NCBI GenBank assembly: GCA_022865305.1
Contig: JALHSP010000109.1
Coordinates: 21,948-85,947, forward strand
DNA length: 64,000 nucleotides
Reading direction: 5' to 3'
DNA from: Bacteroidales bacterium
GTDB lineage: Bacteria; Bacteroidota; Bacteroidia; Bacteroidales; VadinHA17
A program made the translations under genes and the position numbers. Position 1 is the stretch's first letter. Every line of letters begins with the position of its first letter. Of this stretch, positions 36,431-45,298 are shown piece by piece. The notes beneath the pieces were generated by a model. That model did not search any database. It had not been told where the DNA came from and worked only from the letters and a program-made list of their open reading frames with translations.

Positions 36431-36811
36431 TTATTTTTTTGCTTTCACGTAATCCCTTATATTTAAAAGTAAGGAGATGACTATAGCCGCAAGGAACGTA
36501 TAAAGGGTGACTTTATCTACAAGCGAAGCACTAATATCCAGCCCTGTAATTCTGTCTGCCAGGTATTTCATATAAGAGCTCGGAAGATCGGTTACTCCAA
36601 GCTTATTAAGAACACTGAAATGCCAGTCTGTCAGAGGACAATAACCTAGTGTTCCGACCAACAGACCAAGAAATAACCACGATGCACCGGTTAATCCCAG
36701 TATAACCAGGTTGTAGATTCTTGTTTTTTTCCAGATCCAGCCAAAAAGGTTAAAGAGGACCACGGAAGAATGGAAGATGACAAAAAATATGTCGAGGATG
36801 TGGTAAATCAT
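36431..36811 (-). CDS. DUF2784 family membrane protein
   Basis: The 126-residue protein has four membrane spans (ILDIFFVIFHSSVVLFNLFG, LVILGLTGASWLFLGLLVG, VTLYTFLAAIVISLLLNI) and the family pattern GYCPLTDWHFSVLNKLG. It is convergent with the DUF937 gene. Function unknown; length is typical. Confidence 0.85.
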   Translation of the reverse strand: MIYHILDIFFVIFHSSVVLFNLFGWIWKKTRIYNLVILGLTGASWLFLGLLVGTLGYCPLTDWHFSVLNKLGVTDLPSSYMKYLADRITGLDISASLVDKVTLYTFLAAIVISLLLNIRDYVKAKK

Positions 36812-36860
36812 TAATAATTATTGTACAGATTCAAATTTCGTAAAAATATTGACATAAAGG

Positions 36861-36960
36861 TTGAGCGTTTAGCGTTCCGCGTGCCGCATGCCGGGTTGCA
36901 GGTTCCCCCTTTGAAGGGGGCCAGGGGGATGTCAGATTGCAGATTGCATGTTGCAGGCTA
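36861..36960. repeat. Dispersed repeat cluster (GGGGGATGT plus GTTGCAGG words)
   Basis: GTTGCAGG (36895) runs into TTCCCCCTTTGAAGGGGG (36903) and CCAGGGGGATGT, then GATTGCAGATTGCATGTTGC. It is a single, non-inverted copy in the 279-bp gap between the DUF2784 gene and the plus-strand gene at 37091. Confidence 0.75.
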
Positions 36961-37090
36961 TGTCTGCTCAATCATAGAATTATACGATTCGCACCTGCTA
37001 TTTAACAGTTCAGCATCTTTTATTTTTATCCGGTGGATTCATATTGTTTCTTTGAATCAGATTAATTGTTAAAACATAAAAATTAATGAG

Positions 37091-37936
37091 ATGAAAAGAA
37101 AATTCTTTCCGGTTATTGCAGGTGTTTTAATGATCTCAGGATTTATTTCACCTGTTGTCAGCAACGGACAAAAGACACTGATTAAAAAATATCTTACAGA
37201 ATTGCCTCTAGGCAGACCGGTAAATGATGGTTTGCTTCAAAAGTACAGGATGATTGCTGTTTATACAAACATGGATCTTTACGGGAAATTCATGTCTAAG
37301 ACAAAAGTTTCCGGGGATTATACCAGGGGTCTTGCAGGGGACAGTGCCTCTTGGAAAAATGTTTTCATTTCGGGTTCACAGATTTACGATGAACCATTTT
37401 CACAGGGTGTCCGGCAGGATTATATGGAAAACTACAGATATATCCCCTCTCCGGAAATGCTGAAGGAGGAGTCATTCAGGAATTTTCCTTCATCTCCCGA
37501 AAATATTTTTGCCAGAAACCTGATCTGGGATATGTTTTCATTTGAAATTTTTGCATGGACTTACTGTGATTCGCTGAAAATAAATAAGACTTATGTATTA
37601 CCGGATATAACAGGGCAATTTGATATGGCAGATATTGGTAAATACTCCCATAACAAGATAATGTTAACATGGAGGGGAATTTCAGAGGTTAATAACGAAT
37701 TATGCGCTGTACTGGAATTCAATGCTATTGATAACAGGATTGAAATGAACATGGCGCAGATTAAAACCAAAGGAACAGAACAATACTGGGGTACCATCCT
37801 GATCTCACTTAAGACGAAAAACATTGAACATGCGGTAATGTATGGGGGAACTATCCAGGAGATAGAAGTTAACGGGCTGAAAGACAAATTTCTGGTAAAA
37901 ACAATAAGGGAACTTGAAGTTAATAAAATTCAGTAA
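37091..37936 (+). CDS. Exported GLPGLI-like protein
   Basis: The 281-residue protein has a signal peptide (VIAGVLMISGFISPVVSNG). A beta-rich body with KINKTYVLPDITGQFDMADI, GISEVNNELCAVLEFNAI and IKTKGTEQYWGTILISLKT is weakly like the GLPGLI type. I would not press the family name. It lies 21 bp before the LytS-like kinase gene, so it may be an extracytoplasmic part of that signalling unit. Confidence 0.55.
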   Translation: MKRKFFPVIAGVLMISGFISPVVSNGQKTLIKKYLTELPLGRPVNDGLLQKYRMIAVYTNMDLYGKFMSKTKVSGDYTRGLAGDSASWKNVFISGSQIYDEPFSQGVRQDYMENYRYIPSPEMLKEESFRNFPSSPENIFARNLIWDMFSFEIFAWTYCDSLKINKTYVLPDITGQFDMADIGKYSHNKIMLTWRGISEVNNELCAVLEFNAIDNRIEMNMAQIKTKGTEQYWGTILISLKTKNIEHAVMYGGTIQEIEVNGLKDKFLVKTIRELEVNKIQ

Positions 37937-37957
37937 GTAACACTTACCTTTGAAGGA

Positions 37958-39007
37958 ATGAAAACACTGACATTTGAAAATTTACTTGAAAAAAAGAGCC
38001 TGCTGTTACATTTGACGATTATTCTTATGTCATTTATCATTGCAGTGCTATTTTCAGTATTAAGGCCGGGGCTGGTTACTGCTGAGGATCAAATCAGTCT
38101 CTTCATCCTGCTTTTAATACAGCTTGAACTGTTCATCTACGTCGCCCGCAAAATCTTCAGGAGAATAAAACCCGGTGCTAACCGGGAAGAGTTGACAAAA
38201 ATAATACTTTCGCGGTTTGCCTTATTTCTTGTTATCTGTTTTATTATTGCCCTGATTGTAAATATGTTTTCCATAACTGTTATCAGCCTGATCAAGGATA
38301 AGGATCCGGCAGGTGCAATTACAGGCTTTTTTAGTCAGGGATTTGGAGAATGGTTAAAGGCAACAATCGGCGGATTGCTTTTTGGCGCCGCAATATTCAT
38401 TTTCATACAATGGCAGGATGCTCTCAAAAGAGAACAGAAACTTCGTGAGGAAAATCTCATTTTCCAGAATGAAACACTGAAAAACCAGGTTAATCCTCAT
38501 TTCCTCTTTAATAGTTTAAATACCATTTCATCCTTAATTCAGTTACAACCAGAAACAGCTGAAAAGTTTATAAATAATCTCTCTTCTGTCTACCGTTATA
38601 TTCTTGAAAATGGTCCAAGAGATAAAGTAGCGCTTAAATCAGAACTTGATTTTATTATCGGTTATTTTAATCTGCATGAGGTAAGGGATGAAGAAAAAAT
38701 AATACTCAATATTGAAGAAATTGATACAGGTAAGTTCGAGATACTTCCGGTTTCATTACAAATACTAATTGAGAATGCGATAAAGCATAATATTGCAACA
38801 AGGGAGAATCCGTTGAGAATTTCAATTTATATTGAAGGTCAATATATTGTGGTAAACAATAATTTGCAGAAAAAAGCAACACAATTACAATCTATGAAAA
38901 TAGGACTTAAGAACCTTTCTGAACGAATCAGACTCACAACCGGAAAAGATCTGGTTATTGAAGAAACCAATAATTATTTCGTTGTAAAATTGCCTTTATT
39001 AAAATGA
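37958..39007 (+). CDS. LytS-type sensor histidine kinase
   Basis: The 349-residue protein has about four membrane spans in residues 15-150 (LTIILMSFIIAVLFSVLRPG, FALFLVICFIIALIVNMF). A short coil (ALKREQKLREENLIFQNETL) leads to the His-kinase domain of the LytS/YehU kind: NPHFLFNSLNTISSLIQ with the phospho-accepting His. The ATPase Asn box is LIENAIKHNIATRENPL. The stop overlaps the response regulator start by 4 bp (ATGA), so the pair is translationally coupled. Confidence 0.92.
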   Translation: MKTLTFENLLEKKSLLLHLTIILMSFIIAVLFSVLRPGLVTAEDQISLFILLLIQLELFIYVARKIFRRIKPGANREELTKIILSRFALFLVICFIIALIVNMFSITVISLIKDKDPAGAITGFFSQGFGEWLKATIGGLLFGAAIFIFIQWQDALKREQKLREENLIFQNETLKNQVNPHFLFNSLNTISSLIQLQPETAEKFINNLSSVYRYILENGPRDKVALKSELDFIIGYFNLHEVRDEEKIILNIEEIDTGKFEILPVSLQILIENAIKHNIATRENPLRISIYIEGQYIVVNNNLQKKATQLQSMKIGLKNLSERIRLTTGKDLVIEETNNYFVVKLPLLK

Positions 39008-39762
39008 ATATCCTGATTGTTGAGAATGAGACACCTGCTGCCGACAAGATCGTCCAGCTTCTGGAAAAAATCGATAAATCCATAACAGTTCTGGGTGTTG
39101 TTGAGACTGTCGAAGAAGCAATAAACCGGTTACAGATGAAACCACAACCGGATCTTATCTTTATGGATATACAGCTTGATGACGGACTTTGCTTTGAGAT
39201 TTTCGAAACAATCAGTGTTGACACGCCGGTAATTTTTACTACGGCTTACGATGAGTACACACTCAAAGCTTTTAAGGTAAACAGTGTCGACTATCTCCTG
39301 AAACCAATTGATGAAGAGGCGCTTGTATCAGCTCTGAGTAAATTTAAAAAGCTTTATTACGTTGATAAAGATCCATTTAAGAGGGATTTCAAGCAACTTA
39401 TTAATGAGTTCAGGAATCAATATAAATCGAGGTTCCTTATTAAAATCGGAAATAAATATAAGTCAGTGCCAGCAAAAGAGATCAGCCACTTTCACATAAG
39501 CGAACGAAATGTCTTTCTGTGCGATTTTCTAAGTAAAGACTATGGAGTTGATTACTCACTGGAACAATTGCAAACTATCCTGGATCCTCGTAAGTTCTTC
39601 AGAATTAACCGTGAATGTATCATTAACATCGATGCAATAGCCTTAATGTACAGTTACTCTTCGAGCAGGTTACAGCTGACTTTGAAAAATAAAGAAACGG
39701 GCGATCTTTATGTTGTAAGCCGGGAGAAGGTTGCTGATTTTAAAAAATGGGTTGATAAATAA
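39004..39762 (+). CDS. LytTR-family response regulator
   Basis: The 252-residue protein has a receiver domain (MNILIVENETPAADKIVQLL, phospho-Asp in LIFMDIQLDDG, Lys in DYLLKPIDEEAL) followed by a LytTR DNA-binding domain from about residue 145 (VPAKEISHFHISERNVFL, FFRINRECIINIDAI). It is encoded with the LytS-like kinase in the 4-bp overlapping pair. Targets are unknown; the exported gene upstream (37091) is the nearest candidate. Confidence 0.93.
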   Translation: MNILIVENETPAADKIVQLLEKIDKSITVLGVVETVEEAINRLQMKPQPDLIFMDIQLDDGLCFEIFETISVDTPVIFTTAYDEYTLKAFKVNSVDYLLKPIDEEALVSALSKFKKLYYVDKDPFKRDFKQLINEFRNQYKSRFLIKIGNKYKSVPAKEISHFHISERNVFLCDFLSKDYGVDYSLEQLQTILDPRKFFRINRECIINIDAIALMYSYSSSRLQLTLKNKETGDLYVVSREKVADFKKWVDK

Positions 39763-39789
39763 TAGTCATGCAGCCGTGTCAAAGCGAAT

Positions 39790-39809
39790 ATCCCGACCGA
39801 AGTGTCGGG
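39790..39809. repeat. Small inverted repeat between convergent genes
   Basis: TCCCGAC (39790-39796) pairs with GTCGGGA (39803-39809) over a 6-nt loop, without a T-run. Next to it is a run of CCGAGCAACGAGCACCGAG (from 39850) like other simple-word repeats in this window. Confidence 0.5.
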
Positions 39810-39885
39810 ACGGTCGTGCAGTCATATGTTTCGGGTTTAGTGCAAGTAATTGACCGAGCAACGAGCACCGAGAACCGAGCAAATA

Positions 39886-41181
39886 CTACAGCTTCGGCAT
39901 CCAGATCCGAAATTCCCCGCTGCAATGAAGCATACCCATAAGATATAGCAAGCCGTCGTAATATCTCTCATTAAATGCTGATGGTATTGGTGTATTCCAG
40001 AGTGCTTCAACAAAGTCCTTTGCCGGTGGATGGGTAGCAGCAAGACTGACAACCGCATTTGTTGCAATGAGTCCTTTAGCATGGCCTTTATTGAGCATCT
40101 GCCCGTCAAGAGTATATTCTGTTCCATACGTTTCCATCCCCTGGGAGGCAAAAAATGCCTGGATACGGTTACTCAGCTCCACCTCACGCGGATCTTTTTG
40201 CCACCACGACCAGTCAACTGCCCAGTTCATCTGAGTTCTTCTTGCGTCGAAAGAGAAATTGGACGAACGCTGATTCCATCGTGTGGAATGTGGCGTACCA
40301 TCAAAGTTGGCATAATCGGGTACAAGACCTGTCTTCGGATTTGCTGTCTTCCGGAAGAAGTTACGGCTTGTATCGGCTGCTGCTGCCCAGAATGACCTGT
40401 CGGCCTCCGGTCCCCACCTTGCCCATAGTTCATAAAATGCCGGAAGATGATATGAAGGATCAGTAAATCCCCAGCTGCCACTATCCGGAACAAAACGTAT
40501 CATCTTTGCTTCCTCGTTTACCATATTGTGAACAGTCCGGGGACCGAATTTTGTCATTCCTCTTTTTAAAGGACGGTGTCTGATTGCTGTCAGTATCTTA
40601 TCAGCCCATGCTTTATAGTCATATATACCTGTACCATTCCCCCAGCGACCTGCTGCAAAGTAAAGTGCCATAACCATATATTCCTCTCCGTCAGGTGCAG
40701 GTGTTTCGGAGTTGGGTGTGCCATCTGTCTTCAGCGACCAGGAAAAGTATCCTTCCGAAGGATGCTTTGGATCACTTACATACATGTAGGCCATCGCCCA
40801 GTTCCAGATTGCATCGAACTCAGCTTTTTTGTTCATCTGAACCGCTATCATCATACCATATGATATCCCTTCGCTTCTGACATCGTAATGAAGTACATCG
40901 CTGACGTAAGCAAGCAGACCATTTTCGTTCCTGCCTGCCTCAAAATAAACTGCCTGGGTTGCGGAATCACCATGGAAAAGCTGCCGGAAAGCAGCTTCGT
41001 TTTTTGCAGTGATCTCCTGCTGTGAATGTCCGTTCTCAAGAAACAGGTTCCGGTACTTTCCCGTTGCAAATGCACCTGATCCATCTTCCTGTTTGACCCG
41101 GGCGGTTGATGGAGCGGTCTTATTCTGACACGATAAGATGACGAAGAATAAAACAATAATTACAGCCGACAATTTTACCAT
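39886..41181 (-). CDS. GH8 exo-oligoxylanase-like lipoprotein
   Basis: The start is at MVKLSAVIIVLFF (41181); the frame is open to 41223. The lipobox is FFVILSC. The body is a GH8 (alpha/alpha)6 barrel close to reducing-end xylose-releasing exo-oligoxylanases: VRSEGISYGMMIAVQMNKKA carries the acid Glu (residue 118 from 41223) and SFDARRTQMNWAVDWSWWQK the conserved Asp region. It would trim xylose from the reducing end of xylo-oligosaccharides. Its neighbour is a secreted RraA-like protein (11 bp gap to the 41223 frame end). Confidence 0.9.
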   Translation of the reverse strand: MVKLSAVIIVLFFVILSCQNKTAPSTARVKQEDGSGAFATGKYRNLFLENGHSQQEITAKNEAAFRQLFHGDSATQAVYFEAGRNENGLLAYVSDVLHYDVRSEGISYGMMIAVQMNKKAEFDAIWNWAMAYMYVSDPKHPSEGYFSWSLKTDGTPNSETPAPDGEEYMVMALYFAAGRWGNGTGIYDYKAWADKILTAIRHRPLKRGMTKFGPRTVHNMVNEEAKMIRFVPDSGSWGFTDPSYHLPAFYELWARWGPEADRSFWAAAADTSRNFFRKTANPKTGLVPDYANFDGTPHSTRWNQRSSNFSFDARRTQMNWAVDWSWWQKDPREVELSNRIQAFFASQGMETYGTEYTLDGQMLNKGHAKGLIATNAVVSLAATHPPAKDFVEALWNTPIPSAFNERYYDGLLYLMGMLHCSGEFRIWMPKL

Positions 41182-41234
41182 TCCGTAATTCAATGGCAAA
41201 ACGCTTGACTGAGTGAATTTCATATTAGTCGTTT

Positions 41235-42074
41235 TTATTTTACAGTTTTATCCATTGGCCGTCCTAAACTTTCGTACAGACCTTTTCTGCCGGCTTTGTC
41301 TTTTGTGAGAATCTCATTGGCAAATTGCGCTACCTTTTCTGCAACCGCACGTGGAACAACGACAACGCCATCCCCGTCAGCCACGACAACATCACCAGGA
41401 CAAACCAGTACACCACCGATTGAAACAGGACGGTTCACCGATTCAATTTCATTCCTGCCGGGGCGGATACCGCGTCCCTTTTTCCTCAGGTAAAGTGGCA
41501 CCCCCTCGAGTCCTACCTCATCGGTATCCCTGGCACCTGCATCTGTCACCACGCCTACAGCTCCCGCTTTGTACCATCCAAGTATATTATTTGACCCGAT
41601 TGACCCGATATCCATGTCCTCGACATCATCAATAACTATTGCTGAACCGGGTCTTATTATCCGGGAAAAGGCCTCATGTGAGTAAGAATTATAGAAATTG
41701 CCTTCCCATTTTGAAAAGTCCTCTCCTGGTGCCGGAAGAGCAGGCCGTTGCGTCGGGACATATCGAACTGTTACGGCAATCCCTCTGAAAACATGTTTAA
41801 AATCCTTAAGATCAACCCAGCAGGCTTGGATTTCCGGATTGACCAGGCCGGTTCCGGGAAGTCCAACCATATCCAGACCATCGGAGACATCGGCTACGCG
41901 TAAATTTTTGTACAGATCCAGTATCTTCGCATCATCTTCTGCAGAATAAATCCTGGTTTCAATAAAATTCATTCCTTTTGCAAGGGCAGCTTTTTCAGGA
42001 GACTGTGCAAATGAAGAAGAATTAAGCATCACAAAAAATAACAAAAAGGGAATGGACAATTTTTTCATTTTCAT
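41235..42074 (-). CDS. Exported RraA-like (HMG aldolase-type) protein
   Basis: The 279-residue protein has a signal peptide (IPFLLFFVMLNSSSFAQ). The RraA fold is clear: LRVADVSDGLDMVG at the start, AVGVVTDAGARDTDEV (catalytic Arg-Asp pair), and VVVADGDGVVVVPRAVAEKVA at the end. RraA proteins are normally cytoplasmic regulators or HMG/OHMA aldolases; an exported copy beside a GH8 enzyme is unusual. Size is larger than usual because of the leader and an insert (YVPTQRPALPAPGEDFSKW). Possible extracytoplasmic aldolase, inferred. Confidence 0.8.
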   Translation of the reverse strand: MKMKKLSIPFLLFFVMLNSSSFAQSPEKAALAKGMNFIETRIYSAEDDAKILDLYKNLRVADVSDGLDMVGLPGTGLVNPEIQACWVDLKDFKHVFRGIAVTVRYVPTQRPALPAPGEDFSKWEGNFYNSYSHEAFSRIIRPGSAIVIDDVEDMDIGSIGSNNILGWYKAGAVGVVTDAGARDTDEVGLEGVPLYLRKKGRGIRPGRNEIESVNRPVSIGGVLVCPGDVVVADGDGVVVVPRAVAEKVAQFANEILTKDKAGRKGLYESLGRPMDKTVK

Positions 42075-42154
42075 TCTTTTTAATTAATTACTGGGACTTC
42101 ATAAATTAAGTACGGAGGAATCTGACTTAAAATTACAAATTTTTATAGTTCCTA

Positions 42155-43270
42155 TCACCCTATTTCCTTCTGATAAATCCTGTACCTTCGCAACGGCTTC
42201 GCATTAAGTTTGCTGATGGCATTATTCATGGGAGTGTTATCTTCAAGCACATAGTTGATCTCCAGCCATGTGTCCTTTGTATAAAGAGATTCACATAACG
42301 CACGATATAAAAGACTGTCAATCCCTTTCCCATGATATTCGGGCAGTACACCCAGGGCAAACATACGGTAGCTTTTCAACCTGGGTATTCCCCATAGCAA
42401 TTTAAGCCATCCGAAGGGAAAAAGGTGTCCGTTAAGACCTTTAATAAGGGTATTTATATCAGGAATGGTAATGGCAAATCCGACAGGTCTCCCCTCCTTG
42501 TCTTCAGCAAAAAGTACTCCTTTTGGCTGGATTATCGGTTTAAGATCGCGGGCTACTGCTTCAGCCTCTTCCTTTGTTACTGAGGTAAAGCCCCAGTTGT
42601 CGATAAGGCTTCTGTTTGAAAGTTCTATAACTTTAGTGACTTCGTTGTCATAGTTTTTCATGTCTATCTGCCGCACATTTATGCCATATCGCTTTTTAAC
42701 ATCATCGGTAAGAGACAATATCCTGTCAGGTATTGTATAACCTTCCTTTACCGAGATATAATAAACAAGCAGATCCTTAATCTTCTCCAGGTCAAATTCA
42801 GCAAGATGTTCAATATAATATGCAGGATTATATGGTGCCATAACTGTTGGTGACGGTAAAAATCCTTCCACTACCAGTCCCCATTCCTGCGAAACAAAAC
42901 TCCATGGTCCGCGCATATATTTCATCCCTTGCTCTTTAAGCCAGCAGACAGCAGTATCGAGGAGCATCTTTGAAGCTTCTTTGTCATTAATACATTCATA
43001 ATAACCAAACAGACCAATGGGTTCTTTCCATGTATCAAGAGCAAGCCTGTCGATGAATGCGGAGATACGTCCGATTATTTCATTATTATGTTCCAGGATA
43101 AAGAGAGCATATTCACAATGATCGAGCGTAGGATTGCGTTTTTTGTTGAACTGACCATATATTTCATTTAGCAACGGAGGTACCCAGATTTTATCATTTT
43201 TGTATAGCCGGTAGGAAAATTTTATAAATCTCTTAAGATCATCTGACGTAGTGACAGGTATGATTTTCAT
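42155..43270 (-). CDS. GNAT-type N-acetyltransferase, YghO-like
   Basis: The 371-residue protein has two GNAT-like halves. The N-terminal half has FIKFSYRLYKNDKIWVPPLL and ALFILEHNNEIIGRISAFID. The C-terminal half has the acetyl-CoA binding turn (ALGVLPEYHGKGIDSLLYRA) and WLEINYVLEDNTPMNNAISK. Similar to E. coli YghO and many Bacteroidota proteins of unknown substrate. Cytoplasmic, complete. Confidence 0.85.
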   Translation of the reverse strand: MKIIPVTTSDDLKRFIKFSYRLYKNDKIWVPPLLNEIYGQFNKKRNPTLDHCEYALFILEHNNEIIGRISAFIDRLALDTWKEPIGLFGYYECINDKEASKMLLDTAVCWLKEQGMKYMRGPWSFVSQEWGLVVEGFLPSPTVMAPYNPAYYIEHLAEFDLEKIKDLLVYYISVKEGYTIPDRILSLTDDVKKRYGINVRQIDMKNYDNEVTKVIELSNRSLIDNWGFTSVTKEEAEAVARDLKPIIQPKGVLFAEDKEGRPVGFAITIPDINTLIKGLNGHLFPFGWLKLLWGIPRLKSYRMFALGVLPEYHGKGIDSLLYRALCESLYTKDTWLEINYVLEDNTPMNNAISKLNAKPLRRYRIYQKEIG

Positions 43271-43722
43271 AATAATCCATCTTAGAAACGTTCCCTTAGT
43301 TAAAATTACCTGATTTCCCTGATAAAATCAATTTCTGCAATATTTTAATTAACAAAAAATAATTGCAAAGAAACCATCGTGCCGTAGGGCCTCTTGCGCC
43401 TTTGCGCCTCTACACCCCTGAGCCCCTGATCCATTGAACCATATACAAATCAAACCAGTATTTTGTACATTACCGATATTTATTTTATTTTTGAACATAT
43501 AATTCTGACACATGCATCAAAGCTGGTTGCTTGAATACAAGATTAAAATCAACCGTTCCGGTCTCTGCTGAATGACCGGGTGAAGATACCATTAAATCAG
43601 ATAAATAAATTGATTTTTTGTTCAAACCTGTTGCCCGGTTAAAAGGACAACGAAAATCAATTTTCACCCTTCAGGGATGGGGCAAATTAATTGATTTCCA
43701 TTTTAAATTTAAAAAAACAATC
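43271..43722. other. 452-bp gap with simple-word repeats
   Basis: Between the divergent acetyltransferase and lyase genes there is no convincing gene. It contains a TTGCGCCTTTGCGCCTC run (43394-43410) like 10342, CCCCTGAGCCCCTGATCC, and AT-rich sequence before the lyase start. No TTTG-N19-TAnnTTTG box was found. Confidence 0.55.
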
Positions 43723-45255
43723 ATGAAAACCTTAATAATAACAAGATCTGACCTTAAAGTAAATGACGTAGTAAATGTTGCCCGATACGGACAAAAAGTT
43801 GAACTGCATCCAGATGCCCGTAAGAGAATAAATGAGTGCCGTGCCATGCTCGAAAAGAAAATTGCGGCTCACGAAATCATGTATGGTGTCAATACCGGAA
43901 TAGGAGAATTCTCGGAAATAGTGCTTAACGATAACCAGGTCAAGGATTTCCAGAAATATCTCGTTTATAACCATGCAGCAGGGATCGGAGAACCTGCCTC
44001 AATCGAAATTGTCAGGGGAGCAATGCTGGGCCGGATCAATGTCCATGCCCATGGTAACTCCGGCAACCGCATTGAGATAACCGAGACTCTTGTTGAGATG
44101 CTTAATAAAGGTGTAACACCATATGTATGCCAGAAAGGATCAGTCGGCGCTTCAGGCGACCTGGCACCAATGTCGCAGATCGCCCTGCTGCTCTTAGGTG
44201 AAGGGCAGGCGTATTATAAAGGTGAGCTTCTCGATGGAAAAACTGCAATGGATAAAGCCGTAATACCTGTACCCGGACTTCAGGCACGTGATGGACTGGC
44301 AGCAATCAACGGATCAAATATGCTGACAGCAATGAGTGCAATATGGCTGGTCGATGCCAACAACTGGTTAAAGCAGGCCGAGATAGCAGCATCAATGTCG
44401 CTTGAAGCCCTTAAAGCCAACATGAAACCCTATACGCCTCTTCTCCATGAAGTAAGAGGATTCAAAGGTGCAGTCCAAAGTGCAAAATCAATAAATAAAT
44501 GCATCTCAGGAGGTGATCTCAAGGAAGAAAGAGTAAAATCGAAGGTTCAGGATGCATATTCCATGAGATCATCTCCACAGGTAATCGGATCGGCCCATGA
44601 CATGCTCGAGTTTGCAAGGTCGCAGGTAGAAATTGAGTTGAATGGCGTTGGGGATAATCCTATCTTTTTCCCGGATAAAAACCTGCAGCTTTCGGGTGCC
44701 AACTTCCAGGGATCGCCTGTGTCCGTACCAATGGACATGGCAGGAGCATGCATTACTATGGTAAGTGTGATGTCAGAAAGAAGAATGAATCGCCTGAATA
44801 ATGTTGCACTGAGTGTAGGATTGCCTGATTTCCTTACAAAAGGAGCTGGTATGTTCTCAGGGATGATGTTGAGCCAGTATACGGCTGACACATTGATAGT
44901 TGAACAAAGAATCCTTTCAATGCCCGCTTCAATTCAGTCAATCCCGGCAGCAGCCGACCAGGAAGATTTTGTATCGATGGGAATGAATACAGCTATAAAG
45001 AATAACCAGATACTCGATTGCGCGTACGGGGTACTGGGTATTGAATTTATGGCAGCGGCACAGGCTCTCGACTTCAGGAAGGAAGAATACAAATTTGGCA
45101 CAGGCGTGCAAAAGGCGAAGGATGTAATAAGGAAGTATGTTAAGTTCCTTGATATTGACAGGCCGCTCTATCCCGATCATACAGTTATGAAAGAACTGGT
45201 AAAATCATGTGAGATACTTAACGAAGTTGAAAAAGAAGTCGGGAACCTTGAATAA
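43723..45255 (+). CDS. Aromatic amino acid ammonia-lyase (HAL/PAL/TAL family)
   Basis: The start is at MKTLIITRSDL (43723); upstream codons to 43618 are non-coding in character. The 510 residues contain the MIO cofactor motif Ala-Ser-Gly (143-145, GSVGASGDLAPMSQ), the substrate Tyr loop (EIMYGVNTGIGEF) and NHAAGIGEP where histidine lyases have SHAAG. The conserved NxxDNP-type site is GVGDNPIFFPDKN. It removes ammonia from an aromatic amino acid or histidine; NHAAG does not decide between them. It is followed by a fucosidase gene (43 bp). Confidence 0.9.
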   Translation: MKTLIITRSDLKVNDVVNVARYGQKVELHPDARKRINECRAMLEKKIAAHEIMYGVNTGIGEFSEIVLNDNQVKDFQKYLVYNHAAGIGEPASIEIVRGAMLGRINVHAHGNSGNRIEITETLVEMLNKGVTPYVCQKGSVGASGDLAPMSQIALLLLGEGQAYYKGELLDGKTAMDKAVIPVPGLQARDGLAAINGSNMLTAMSAIWLVDANNWLKQAEIAASMSLEALKANMKPYTPLLHEVRGFKGAVQSAKSINKCISGGDLKEERVKSKVQDAYSMRSSPQVIGSAHDMLEFARSQVEIELNGVGDNPIFFPDKNLQLSGANFQGSPVSVPMDMAGACITMVSVMSERRMNRLNNVALSVGLPDFLTKGAGMFSGMMLSQYTADTLIVEQRILSMPASIQSIPAAADQEDFVSMGMNTAIKNNQILDCAYGVLGIEFMAAAQALDFRKEEYKFGTGVQKAKDVIRKYVKFLDIDRPLYPDHTVMKELVKSCEILNEVEKEVGNLE

Positions 45256-45298
45256 AACTTTCATTTTAAAACTAAATACATTTTAAAAACACACAATC

